This document shows, piece by piece, positions 25,814 to 34,502 of a stretch of DNA of 64,000 nt (position 1 is its first letter; every line of letters starts with the position of its first letter). The stretch lies in contig VXMH01000061.1 in NCBI GenBank assembly GCA_009841235.1, positions 1 to 64,000 of the forward strand, given 5' to 3'. The notes under the pieces were generated by a model. The model searched no databases, was not told the origin of the DNA, and was given only the letters and a program-made list of their open reading frames with translations. This stretch comes from Caldilineaceae bacterium SB0661_bin_32. Lineage in GTDB: Bacteria; Chloroflexota; Anaerolineae; Caldilineales; Caldilineaceae. Position numbers and translations under genes: made by a program.

Positions 25814-27109
25814 ATGTCCGGAACAGGAAATCCAGGCCCTGCCGCGCTGCGCAGCGGCGAAACCGATCTGGTTGCGCACGTCCAGGAGCTTTGCGCCCGC
25901 ATCGACGCCGAGGACCCACGCATCCAGGCGCTTCTGCCTGAGCCGGCGCGGCGGGAGCGGCTGACGCGCGAGGCCGAGGCCCTGCTGGACCGTTTCCCCG
26001 ACCCTGCGCAGCGCCCCCCTCTGTTCGGGCTGCTTGTGGGTGTGAAGGACTTTTTTCGCGTGGACGGTTTCCCCACTAGGGCGGGATCGAAACTGCCGGC
26101 CTCGTTGTTTGAAGGACCGGAGTCGGCAGTCGTGACGCGCCTCAAAGAGAACGGCGCGCTGATCGCAGGGAAGACGGTCACCACCGAGTTCGCTTACTTT
26201 CAGCCGGGGCCGACGCGGAACCCGCACAATCCCGAACATACACCCGGCGGCTCGAGCAGCGGTTCGGCCGCGGGTGTGGCAGCCGGCTTCTTTCCGCTGG
26301 CGCTGGGTACACAGACGATCGGCTCGGTCATCCGCCCGGCGGCTTTCTGCGGGATCATAGGGTTTAAGCCCAGCTATGATCGGATCGATACGGCCGGGAT
26401 GCTATTCTTCTCGAAATCCGTGGACCATGCGGGGCTTTTCAGCCAGGATGTAGCGACGATGCGGCTGGCATGCTCAGCGCTGTGCGGCGGTTGGGACGAC
26501 AGCGAGTGTGTGCCTATTGACGGTCTGCCGGCGCTGGCGGTCCCGGACGGCCCCTACCTTGAGGAGGCCGAGGAGGCTGGTTTGCAGCAGTTCGAGAAGA
26601 CGCTGGAAAGGTTGGCGGCTGCGGGATTCCGCATCGAACGCGTTCCGTTTTTCCCGAACTACGCCGATCTTAACGTGCGCCACCGCCGTCTGACTGCTGT
26701 CGAAGTGGCTGACGTGCATAAGGAGTGGTACGGGGCGTATTCGGACCGGTACAGTGTGCATATGCACGAGATCATGCGAACCGGGGCTACCGTTTCGGAC
26801 GAGGAGCGGGACGAGATACGCGCGGACCAGTTGCATCTGCGCCACAAGATGGAGGAGGCTCTTTTCTCTTGCGGCGCCGACCTGTGGATTACGCCGGCCG
26901 CGCCGGGCCCTGCCCCGCACGGCATCCATTCTACCGGCAACCCGATTATGAATCTTCCCTGGACCAACGCCGGCGTGCCCGCGCTGGCAATTCCCTCAGG
27001 CAGAGCAGCAAACGGTCTGCCGCTGGCGGCGCAGTTCTGCGCGCCGTTCGGCGCGGATGAGCGTCTGCTGGCGTGGGGTGAGGCGATCGAAGGGATCGTA
27101 AGGGGATAG
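25814..27109 (+). CDS. Amidase signature family hydrolase
   Basis: 431-residue amidase. GVKDFFRVDGFPTRAGS holds the catalytic Lys, and TPGGSSSGSAAGVAAGFFPLALGTQTIGS has the cis-Ser and nucleophilic Ser of the Ser-Ser-Lys triad. The length is within the usual 430-500. The oxyanion block reads QTIGSVIRPAAFCGIIGFKPS, with VIRPAAF where family members usually have SIRxPA. The start MSGTGNPGPA at 25814 has GGAG 9 nt upstream. Substrates range from amides to allophanate or Glu-tRNA; none of the gatB/gatC or urea-cycle neighbours is present, so a scavenging amidase is likely. It lies 82 bp after the RhaD-SDR gene and 4 bp before the kelch gene. Confidence 0.85.
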   Translation: MSGTGNPGPAALRSGETDLVAHVQELCARIDAEDPRIQALLPEPARRERLTREAEALLDRFPDPAQRPPLFGLLVGVKDFFRVDGFPTRAGSKLPASLFEGPESAVVTRLKENGALIAGKTVTTEFAYFQPGPTRNPHNPEHTPGGSSSGSAAGVAAGFFPLALGTQTIGSVIRPAAFCGIIGFKPSYDRIDTAGMLFFSKSVDHAGLFSQDVATMRLACSALCGGWDDSECVPIDGLPALAVPDGPYLEEAEEAGLQQFEKTLERLAAAGFRIERVPFFPNYADLNVRHRRLTAVEVADVHKEWYGAYSDRYSVHMHEIMRTGATVSDEERDEIRADQLHLRHKMEEALFSCGADLWITPAAPGPAPHGIHSTGNPIMNLPWTNAGVPALAIPSGRAANGLPLAAQFCAPFGADERLLAWGEAIEGIVRG

Positions 27110-27113
27110 GGCA

Positions 27114-28112
27114 ATGAACAGATTTACTTCTGCCGCGTTGTCTTTTTTGCAGGCGGGCGCGGCTGTTCTGCTTTTTGCGGCCTGTGCGGCCGGTCAGGTC
27201 TCCTTTCCGGAACAGGGGGAAGATGGTTCGACATCCCCTGAGCCAGCCGAGGCCGCCGGTGAATGGCAGACAGGCGCGGTGATGCCCACGGCCCGCTCGG
27301 AGATGCGTGTGGCGGTCGTGGACGGGATCTTCTATGTGCCAGGCGGTTTTGGCGGGCTGACAAGCTTCGAATCATACGATCCGGAGAGTGACAGCTGGAC
27401 GGAACTGTCGCCGATGCCGGAACCGGCCCACCACATGATGGTGACCAGCTATAGCGGAAAGGTCTACGTTTTTGGCGGAGGGCCCGATTTGAGCTGGCAG
27501 GCTACGGCATTGGTACTGGTCTACGATCCGGCGACCGACATGTGGACGGAGGCCGGTCTGATGCCGGAGCGGCGGATGAGCGGGGAAGCGGTGCTGCTCG
27601 GGGATTTCATCTATCTTGTGGGCGGCACGGGGGGTACGACGGCGCTGCTCAGGTTTGATCCGGCGGGGGAAACCTGGGCCGTACTGCCCGGTCCGGCGCA
27701 GCCGCGCGAGCACGTGGCGGCTGTGGCTTTCAACAGCGAGCTGTGGGTTATCGGTGGACGCTGGGGCGGGACGGGCGCGCTGGCGACGGTGGAGATATTT
27801 GATCCGGCCAGCGGGACGTGGCGCGACGGTCCGGAAATGAACGAAGCGCGCAGCGGATTCGGCGCGGCCGCGGTGGGCGGCCGCATCGTGGTTGCCGGCG
27901 GCGAGATTCTGGGTGCGCGCCCGTGGACGGCTTTGGCCAGCGCGGAGGTGTATGATCCGAACTCGGGCGAGTGGACGCTTTTGCCGGAGCTGCCGGCGGG
28001 CATTCATGGGATGCCTGTGGTTGGCATTGAGGGGATGGTGTTTGTTCTTGGTGGGTCGGACCGGGCTGGGGGGATCGATAATCGAGGACGGGTGCTGAAA
28101 TACAACCCGTAA
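27114..28112 (+). CDS. Kelch-repeat (beta-propeller) lipoprotein
   Basis: 332 residues. A lipoprotein signal (FLQAGAAVLLFAACAAG) places it outside the membrane. About six kelch repeats follow, each with a GG and the Y/F-DP...W pattern: FYVPGGFGG...YDPESDSWTE, VYVFGGGPD...YDPATDMWTE, IYLVGGTGG...FDPAGETW, LWVIGGRWG...FDPASGTWRD, IVVAGGEIL...YDPNSGEWTL, VFVLGGSDR. This forms a six-bladed beta-propeller. Such domains bind carbohydrates or proteins, or act as sialic-acid mutarotases (NanM-type). Four bases separate it from the amidase, so it is co-transcribed. The role in the operon is unknown; a surface sugar-binding or mutarotase function is possible. Confidence 0.82.
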   Translation: MNRFTSAALSFLQAGAAVLLFAACAAGQVSFPEQGEDGSTSPEPAEAAGEWQTGAVMPTARSEMRVAVVDGIFYVPGGFGGLTSFESYDPESDSWTELSPMPEPAHHMMVTSYSGKVYVFGGGPDLSWQATALVLVYDPATDMWTEAGLMPERRMSGEAVLLGDFIYLVGGTGGTTALLRFDPAGETWAVLPGPAQPREHVAAVAFNSELWVIGGRWGGTGALATVEIFDPASGTWRDGPEMNEARSGFGAAAVGGRIVVAGGEILGARPWTALASAEVYDPNSGEWTLLPELPAGIHGMPVVGIEGMVFVLGGSDRAGGIDNRGRVLKYNP

Positions 28113-28214
28113 GGACGCAGCCAGAAGTCCGAAGAACGATTCTTGCCGCAACTGCGTGAATCGGCAAATTGGTACGACCTTCGCCTCCGGCTACATCCAA
28201 GGAGAACCACAGCC

Positions 28215-29270
28215 ATGTTCCCGGACCTGCAACCTGGTGACTACCAGCCCGTTCTGCCCTCTGACCTGCGCTATGGCATTGGCTTCGTCGGATGCGGCAA
28301 CATCGTCCTCAGATCGCAGATGCCCGCTTACAAGAGGGCGGGCTACCGCGTCGTCGCTTGCTGCGACAAAACGGAGGAGAAAGCACGCAGCGTGGCGGCC
28401 AATTTCGACAACCCGCTGGTTACAACCGACGTGGAAGAGCTACTTTCGTATCCTGAGGTACAGGTCGTTGATCTGGCAGTACACGCTTACCAACGCCTGC
28501 CCCTGGTCGAACAGATCGCGGCCGCAGGCAAGCACATCTTTTCGCAGAAGCCCTTGGCTCCCAGCTTGCGCGAGGCCGAGCGTATTGTTGAGATATGCCG
28601 CGAGGCCGGGGTAACGCTGATGGTCAATCATCAGGCGCGTTGGGCGCCTCCCCATCGGGCTCTCAGGCTCCTGGTCGAACGGGGCGTGTTGGGGCACGTC
28701 TACGCCATTACCCACATTCATCGGGCTTACCAGGACTATGGCTGGTACGCTGAGCATGAGAACTTCAACATTGTTGATCATGGTATCCACTATGTTGATT
28801 TGAGCCGTTACTTCAGCGGATACACGCCGCTGCGGGTGAAGGCGACAACTGCGATGGTGCCCGGCCAGAAGGCGGTCTCCCCTATGATCTATACAATCCT
28901 CTTTGAATACGAGGAGTCGTCCCAGATTATGACGACGCTGCATTTTAACAACATCGTTTCAGCGCCCGCTCTCCATGATCATCTGTGGTACTTGGATGGC
29001 ACGCGCGGGAGCGCGCTGCTCAGCAATCCCATGGGGACGGCCAAGTTAAGCCTGTCGTTGAAGGATTCCCCGGAACAGGTACAGACTTACGAAATCGCCG
29101 GCACCTGGGGATATGAGGGCTTCGCCGGTTCGATGGGAGAGATGTTGCGCGCTATGGAAGAAGGGCGCGAGCCGGAATGTTCAGGCCGCGACAACCTGGA
29201 GAGCATACGAATGGCGGTCGCGGCAGTTGAGAGTGCCAGCTCGGGCGAAAGTGTCGAACTGAGCCGGTAG
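28215..29270 (+). CDS. Gfo/Idh/MocA-family oxidoreductase
   Basis: 351-residue NAD(P)-dependent sugar/inositol dehydrogenase-like protein. N-terminal Rossmann fold: YGIGFVGCGNIVLRSQMPAYKRAGYRVVACCDK, then VQVVDLAVHAYQRLPLVEQIAAAGKHIFSQKPLAPSLREAERI with the conserved EKP-type lysine (here SQKPLA). The C-terminal half is the alpha/beta substrate domain (FNIVDHGIHYVDLSRYF, with conserved Asp and His). Members oxidise sugars, inositols or their derivatives. Start at 28215, with AAGGAGAA upstream. The glutamate usual before KP is a Gln here (SQKP), a mild deviation. It precedes a TIM-barrel isomerase, a frequent pairing. Confidence 0.85.
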   Translation: MFPDLQPGDYQPVLPSDLRYGIGFVGCGNIVLRSQMPAYKRAGYRVVACCDKTEEKARSVAANFDNPLVTTDVEELLSYPEVQVVDLAVHAYQRLPLVEQIAAAGKHIFSQKPLAPSLREAERIVEICREAGVTLMVNHQARWAPPHRALRLLVERGVLGHVYAITHIHRAYQDYGWYAEHENFNIVDHGIHYVDLSRYFSGYTPLRVKATTAMVPGQKAVSPMIYTILFEYEESSQIMTTLHFNNIVSAPALHDHLWYLDGTRGSALLSNPMGTAKLSLSLKDSPEQVQTYEIAGTWGYEGFAGSMGEMLRAMEEGREPECSGRDNLESIRMAVAAVESASSGESVELSR

Positions 29271-29318
29271 GGAGCCCGGTACCGCAGCCGGTATCAAGGC
29301 CGACGGGAGCGTCATGCC

Positions 29319-30143
29319 ATGCGGATATGCAGTGGCTTTTATCGCTGGTCTCAACACTACGGCTGGCACTTTCTGACAGAGCGCATTGACGAGGTTGCAG
29401 CCGGCTTGGCCCAGGCAGGCTACGCCTACTTTGAGGGACTTCTCGATCCGTTAGAGAGAGAAGGGGACTGGGCAAGCCGCTGGCATACTGCCCTGGACAG
29501 GCATGGGGTGCGACTGGCGGGGGCATACGTGCATGCGTTGCTGCACGATACAAGCGTGCAGGCGCAGTCTATCGAAACAATTGTCGCAAGAGCACAGCTG
29601 CTGCGACCCATGGGAGCTGAATTTATCAATGCCAATCCTCAACCCATTGGCGCGCGCAAGACCGACGAGATGTTGACAGTCCAGGCCCAGGGTTTCGCCC
29701 GGCTGGGCGCTGCGCTGAGGAGAGAGGGTTTGCGTCTCGTCGTACATCATCATTTGCCCGAACTGGCCGAGAACGGTCGTGAGCTGCGCCACCTCCTGGA
29801 CCATACCGACGCTGGAGACGTGGGTCTGACAGTAGATGCCGACTGGATGTGCCGAGGGGGCCAGGATGCAAAGGCGTGGATTCGCGAGTTCGCGTCCAGG
29901 CTTGAAATCGTGGAACTGCGAAGTTCGCATGAGGGCATTTGGGATGAGACTTTGGGTGACGGCGACCCCGATTGCCGAGAGCTGGCTCAAGTGCTGGCCG
30001 GGGTGAGTTTTGACGGGTGGTTAATGGTCGAGTTGGCTCGCGAAAAAGGCACGCCTCACTCTCTTGATCTGGTCCAGGCCCACGCACACAGTCTGGGATA
30101 CGTGCGCGAAATCTTCGACGTGCACGGTCAGGATCTTGCCTGA
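29319..30143 (+). CDS. Sugar phosphate isomerase/epimerase-like TIM barrel
   Basis: 274 residues resembling AP endonuclease 2/xylose-isomerase-like TIM-barrel proteins. Strand-end motifs: AYFEGLLDP (Glu), LVVHHHLPELAENG (His), DAGDVGLTVDADWMCRGG (Asp), IVELRSSHEGIW and GWLMVELA (Glu), giving a plausible metal site. It does not match one named family closely. Start at 29319 with GGGAG 9 nt upstream. It follows the Gfo/Idh/MocA gene by 48 bp and is the last gene of this plus-strand run. It probably interconverts a keto-sugar made by the preceding dehydrogenase; that is inference. Confidence 0.75.
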   Translation: MRICSGFYRWSQHYGWHFLTERIDEVAAGLAQAGYAYFEGLLDPLEREGDWASRWHTALDRHGVRLAGAYVHALLHDTSVQAQSIETIVARAQLLRPMGAEFINANPQPIGARKTDEMLTVQAQGFARLGAALRREGLRLVVHHHLPELAENGRELRHLLDHTDAGDVGLTVDADWMCRGGQDAKAWIREFASRLEIVELRSSHEGIWDETLGDGDPDCRELAQVLAGVSFDGWLMVELAREKGTPHSLDLVQAHAHSLGYVREIFDVHGQDLA

Positions 30144-30500
30144 CCATATCCACCTCAACAGAGACGCAGACCATTGTATCTTCTGCGAAACCTGTAAATC
30201 CTCTCAGTTGTCCAGAAAAAGTAAGGTTGCCAACCCCCTGATTTCCTATTATTATAATGACATATTTATGTCTCCCGGCCGTTGACCAAAGATGAGTCAC
30301 AGCGAAACCAGACAGAGCAGATCTTTTCTTTCCGGCATGAACAGACGAAGAAGCCGGTCTGGTGTCTCTGAATCATGCGAGTCTGTCGGGAGGTGGACTT
30401 ACAAAAGGAGGTGATAACCAGCCAAAACCAATGAGTACTCGGTACTAAACGTGTGTCGTACCTATCGCTCTCTATCTGTTCACAGAAAGGAGATCAGGAG
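30144..30500. other. intergenic region with promoter and unassigned strong SD
   Basis: 357 bp between the isomerase gene and the dipeptide-type binding protein. It contains an AT-rich promoter candidate near 30227-30255 and, at 30403-30415, AAAAGGAGGTGAT, an almost perfect 16S-complementary SD that is 85 bp upstream of the annotated gene. A five-codon frame (ATG at 30431, stop at 30448) lies 15 nt after the SD. No larger ORF explains it. Confidence 0.5.
30227..30255 (+). promoter_or_regulatory. candidate sigma-70 promoter for the 30.5-37.9 kb unit
   Basis: TTGCCA (30227-30232), 17-nt spacer, TATTAT (30250-30255), overlapping TATAAT at 30253-30258. It lies in one of the few AT-rich patches of the window, about 245 bp upstream of the binding-protein start. 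Confidence 0.42.
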
Positions 30501-32195
30501 ATGAACCCGTTTCGTGTACGAATTGGTAGCCGCCGTTCTCTGATTTTTGTGGCTGCACTGAGCATTGCAGCCCTGATGTTCGCTGCTTGCGTCCCTGTCG
30601 CCGCGCCGGCCGCCGACGCCCCGGCGGCGGCAGAAGCCGAAACTGATGAGGGGGGCACCCTCACGATTGGCTCCGTACAGGGCAGCGCTTCCATCCCCAC
30701 CTTCCTTCCCTGGAAAGCGCACAGCAGTGCGCAGTCATTCCACTGGAACCTCTTCATGAACTCACTGGTGATGCAGGAGCACAGCACGCTCGAGTGGGTT
30801 CCCGATCTGGCCGAGAGCTATGAGATCAGTGAAGACGGCCTGACTTACACCTTTCACCTGCGCGAAGGTGTGACGTGGCATGACGGCATGCCTTTTACTG
30901 CAAATGACGTCTCCTTCTCCTTCCACGCGGCCCTGCTGCCGGAAGGCGGGTCGACAGCGTCCGGCGGCCTGAAGGATGCGATCGTAGGCGCACTTGACTA
31001 CCAGGAAGGCAACGCCGAGAGTGCCGAGGGGATCAAGGTCCTTGACGACTATACGATCCAATTTGAGTTGACCCAACCGCAGGTAACGATCATAGAGCGA
31101 TTCGCTATGCGAATTGCCCCTGCCCACGTATTCGAAGGGCTTGAGCCGGAGGAGTGGCTGCAGACCGAGTTTGCCACGACGTTGCCATTCGGCACCGGTC
31201 CGTTCGTGTTCAAGGAATATATCCCCGATCAGCACACGATCTTTGAGCGCAACGACAGCTATTTCAAGGGTGCGCCTCTGCTCAAGAACGCCGTAATTCG
31301 ATTCTACGGTGACAACAGCGTGATGATCATCGCCCTGGAAAAGGGTGAGATAAACATGGTCGGATTCCTGAACCCGAGTGCTGACGAGTTCGACAAAGTC
31401 ACGAACCTGCCCGGCGTCGCCTGGGAATACCAGGACAAGTTCCCGGCCTACTTCTTCTCGATCACGTTCCAGGACGAGGCACTGGCGGACAAGCGGTTCC
31501 GGCAGGCGTTTCTGTACTCGATCGACCGTAAGGAGATTGCCACCCAACTCTGGGGCAATGCGGACTTGACGAAAGTGCAACCGGTGTCGCAGTGGGCGCC
31601 TCCTCCAGGTGTTGAGCTGGATATTGAGGAGTACGCTTACAACCCCGAAAAGTCCAAGATGTTGCTGGAAGACATGGGCTGGGACTTCGACCGCGTCGTC
31701 GAGATTGTCTGGTTTGGCACCGATATGCCGGATCAGCTGCCGATCCTCCAGCAGTTCATCGAAGGCGTTGGCATCAAGACCAAGCTGGTACAGACCGATG
31801 GGGCCAGGGGTCTGGAGGTCTTCTACGAGACCGGCGACTATGAGATCAGCTGGGTTGGCGGCTGGGGCCGGTCTTACTATCCTGACACGACCGTTGTCGG
31901 GTGCGACCGCGTCTATCCGAACGGCTACAACTCAAGCCGCTACTGTAACGAGGAACTGGATGCACTGTACAATGAGGCCCTCGCTACGGTTGACGACGAC
32001 GCACGCAATGAACTGTACACGCGTGCCACCGCCATCTGGAATGATGAACTTCCGTGGATACCTCTGTATGCGCCGCAGTCTCTGTTGCTGATACACGAGA
32101 ATGTCAAGGGATGGCGTGACAGCCTCATCGGGCCTGAAGGATCGGCCACAATTGGCGCTGTCACCGATCTCGAGAAGTGGTACATTGAGGAGTAG
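30501..32195 (+). CDS. Family 5 (dipeptide/oligopeptide-type) ABC substrate-binding lipoprotein
   Basis: 564 residues. Lipoprotein signal RRSLIFVAALSIAALMFAAC with lipidated Cys near residue 34, followed by an Ala/Pro/Glu linker. The mature part is an SBP family 5 fold: LVMQEHSTLEWVPDLAESYEISEDGLTYTFHLREGVTWHDG (family signature), FDKVTNL, RFRQAFLYSIDRKEIA, and a C-terminal ARNELYTRATAIWNDELPWIPLY. Such proteins bind peptides, but in Chloroflexota and thermophiles many bind oligosaccharides or sugars. Start at 30501 with AAAGGAG and AGGAG upstream. It heads an operon with two permeases and two hydrolase-like genes, which favours a glycan ligand. Confidence 0.9.
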   Translation: MNPFRVRIGSRRSLIFVAALSIAALMFAACVPVAAPAADAPAAAEAETDEGGTLTIGSVQGSASIPTFLPWKAHSSAQSFHWNLFMNSLVMQEHSTLEWVPDLAESYEISEDGLTYTFHLREGVTWHDGMPFTANDVSFSFHAALLPEGGSTASGGLKDAIVGALDYQEGNAESAEGIKVLDDYTIQFELTQPQVTIIERFAMRIAPAHVFEGLEPEEWLQTEFATTLPFGTGPFVFKEYIPDQHTIFERNDSYFKGAPLLKNAVIRFYGDNSVMIIALEKGEINMVGFLNPSADEFDKVTNLPGVAWEYQDKFPAYFFSITFQDEALADKRFRQAFLYSIDRKEIATQLWGNADLTKVQPVSQWAPPPGVELDIEEYAYNPEKSKMLLEDMGWDFDRVVEIVWFGTDMPDQLPILQQFIEGVGIKTKLVQTDGARGLEVFYETGDYEISWVGGWGRSYYPDTTVVGCDRVYPNGYNSSRYCNEELDALYNEALATVDDDARNELYTRATAIWNDELPWIPLYAPQSLLLIHENVKGWRDSLIGPEGSATIGAVTDLEKWYIEE

Positions 32196-32367
32196 CCAGT
32201 TTGTGACGCCGAGCTGAAGAAAGTCTGATCCCCGTGGCGTTGTGGGTCAGGACTCCGATGTTGGGCAAACTCTCCTGTGGGGAGCAACGGTGGTGGGGCC
32301 GGTTTGCGCCGACTCCGCCGCCTCCCTCCCGCCCTTCAAACCCTGGTTGAACCGAGGGGGAACCGCT

Positions 32368-33327
32368 TTGGGACGCTATATCTTACAGCGTATCTTGATA
32401 TCGTTCCCGGTATTGTTCGGCATCACGATCGTAACGTTCACTTTCGCCAACCTTGCGCCGGGCGATCCGGTTACGGCGATGATTGACCCCATGAGCGGGA
32501 TTGAACCTGGTGAGGTTGAGAAGCTCAAAGAGGCGCTGGGCATCAACAGGCCGATTCACGTTCGTTATGTCATCTGGCTGAAGGAGGTACTGGGCGGCAA
32601 CCTGGGTTACTCCTATGTCACGCACAGGCCGGTGGCCGTCATGATCGCTGAGCGACTGCCGCAGACGTTGCAACTGATGATGACGGCCCTGGGCATCAGC
32701 ATCCTTCTGGGCGTTTCGTTGGGCATCTACGCTGCTTTCAACCAGTACTCACTCCTGGACAATGTGTTCACGCTGTTGGTGTTCATTGGCATATCGGTGC
32801 CGGCTTTTTTCTTTGCCCTGCTGGCCATTTACATGTTCTCATTCAGGATACCTCTCTTTCCGACCTCTGGCATTAAGGAACCTCTGAGCACTCTCCCACC
32901 AATCGTCGACCGTCTCCATCACCTAGTGCTTCCGGCCACTGTTCTGGGGATTGAAGGGGTGGCAGGCTACCTGCGCTACACACGCTCCAGCGTTTTGGAA
33001 GTCATGCGCCAGGATTACGTAACCACTGCGCGGGCTAAAGGGCTGCGCGAACGCGCTGTCCGCATTGGTCACGTACTGCGCAATGCGCTGCTGCCGCTGG
33101 TGACGATTGTCGGTTTGAGTCTGCCAAGCTTGATAGGCGGGGCACTGTTCATCGAAGTCCTCTTCTCCTGGCCCGGCATGGCCCGCATGGCGATCGAGCA
33201 CACGCTGGGCCGGGATTACCCTGTAATCATGGGAATCGGTCTCGTCTCCGCGACCATGGTTCTGTTCAGCAACCTGGTTGCAGACATTGTTTATACAGTT
33301 GTGGACCCCAGAATCCGCTATGAATAG
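32368..33327 (+). CDS. ABC transporter permease, DppB/OppB type
   Basis: 319 residues, six predicted membrane segments. The N-terminus GRYILQRILISFPVLFGITIVTFTFANLAPGDP is diagnostic of the DppB family, as are RYTRSSVLEVMRQDYVTTARAKGLRERAV (the EAA loop that docks the ATPase) and PLVTIVGLSLPSLIGGALFIE. I chose the TTG at 32368, with GAGGGG about 9 nt upstream, because it matches the family N-terminus; the ORF track start at 32242 adds an unrelated leader. It follows the binding protein by 172 bp. Confidence 0.88.
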   Translation: MGRYILQRILISFPVLFGITIVTFTFANLAPGDPVTAMIDPMSGIEPGEVEKLKEALGINRPIHVRYVIWLKEVLGGNLGYSYVTHRPVAVMIAERLPQTLQLMMTALGISILLGVSLGIYAAFNQYSLLDNVFTLLVFIGISVPAFFFALLAIYMFSFRIPLFPTSGIKEPLSTLPPIVDRLHHLVLPATVLGIEGVAGYLRYTRSSVLEVMRQDYVTTARAKGLRERAVRIGHVLRNALLPLVTIVGLSLPSLIGGALFIEVLFSWPGMARMAIEHTLGRDYPVIMGIGLVSATMVLFSNLVADIVYTVVDPRIRYE

Positions 33328-33396
33328 TTCGGTCCAGGCTGTACCTGGAGAGCGGAGAATCCGGCGGTAGACCCTCATTCCCGGATAGAGGAAGAA

Positions 33397-34332
33397 ATGG
33401 AAGGCGAGGCAAAAGAGACGGCGAAGCAGGGGTCACTTATCAGCGAAGACCTGCAACATATGGTGCGCGGCGGGGCAGTCGTCGGTCTGCGCGAGCTCAT
33501 CTGGCGCCGCTTCAGCCGGCACCGACTTGCGCTGGTATCGATTGCCATCATGTTTGTGCTGGCGCTCTCCGCCATCTTTGCCCCATTGCTGAGCCGCCCA
33601 AATGATCCTTACACGGCCGACCTGCAAAACCTGCGGGCGCCACCCAGTCAGGAGCATATTCTGGGGACCGACCGCTCCGGACGGGACATGCTTGCCCGTA
33701 TTCTCCACGGCGGCCGCGTTTCGCTTTCGGTGGGACTGATAGCGACCTCAATCTATATTTCTATCGGCACGATCCTGGGCGGAGTAAGCGGTTACCGGGG
33801 CGGCGTGACCGATTTTATCATTATGCGCATCACCGACATCGTGATGTGCTTTCCCAGTTTACTCATCATCCTGACTCTCGTTGCCGTCATAGGCCCTAGC
33901 ATCTTCAACATCATGATTATCCTCGGTCTATTGGGGTGGCCGAGTATCGCCCGCCTGGTGCGGGGAGAGTTCCTGTCGCTCAGCGAACGTGACTTCGTCA
34001 TGGCGGCGCGCTGTCTGGGCGCGACGGAGCGCGGTATCATCTTCCGCCACATTCTGCCGAACGTGGTGGGCCCCCTTGTGGTGGCGGCCACTTTCGGCAT
34101 TGCCGGGGCCATCATGGCGGAGGCAGGCCTGAGCTTCCTGGGACTCGGCGTGCAGGCGCCGCGGCCGAGTTGGGGCCAGATGTTGAGCGCGGCGACGTCG
34201 CTGACGACACTTGAGAGAAGGCCCTGGATCTGGATGCCGCCAGGCGCGATGATTGCCGTCACTGTGCTGAGCATCAATTTCATTGGCGACGGATTGCGCG
34301 ACGCGCTCGACCCGCGCACGATGCTGGACTGA
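33397..34332 (+). CDS. ABC transporter permease, DppC/OppC type
   Basis: 311 residues. A cytoplasmic N-terminal segment ending LIWRRFSRHRLALVSIAIMFVLALSAIFAPLL leads into the first helix. PPSQEHILGTDRSGRDMLARILHGGRVSLSVGL is the DppC hallmark, and LGATERGIIFRHILPNVVGPLVV is the EAA loop. About six membrane helices. GGAAGAA is close to the ATG at 33397. Partner of the DppB-type gene 69 bp upstream. No DppD/DppF ATPase genes follow, so the ATPase must be supplied from elsewhere. Confidence 0.9.
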   Translation: MEGEAKETAKQGSLISEDLQHMVRGGAVVGLRELIWRRFSRHRLALVSIAIMFVLALSAIFAPLLSRPNDPYTADLQNLRAPPSQEHILGTDRSGRDMLARILHGGRVSLSVGLIATSIYISIGTILGGVSGYRGGVTDFIIMRITDIVMCFPSLLIILTLVAVIGPSIFNIMIILGLLGWPSIARLVRGEFLSLSERDFVMAARCLGATERGIIFRHILPNVVGPLVVAATFGIAGAIMAEAGLSFLGLGVQAPRPSWGQMLSAATSLTTLERRPWIWMPPGAMIAVTVLSINFIGDGLRDALDPRTMLD

Positions 34333-34502
34333 AAGGCTGTGGATCGGTCGCGGCGGACGATAGAGAGCGGTAGCTGATCGGTTTATTCCGTATTGAGTAG
34401 AGGCAGACAAGGCAGCCGCGATTCCATTGCGTAACCCGCGCGGGAAGTCCTGGTGTCAAACGAGCTTCACATTCGATGCGCGTTTCTTACGGAGAGGGAA
34501 CA

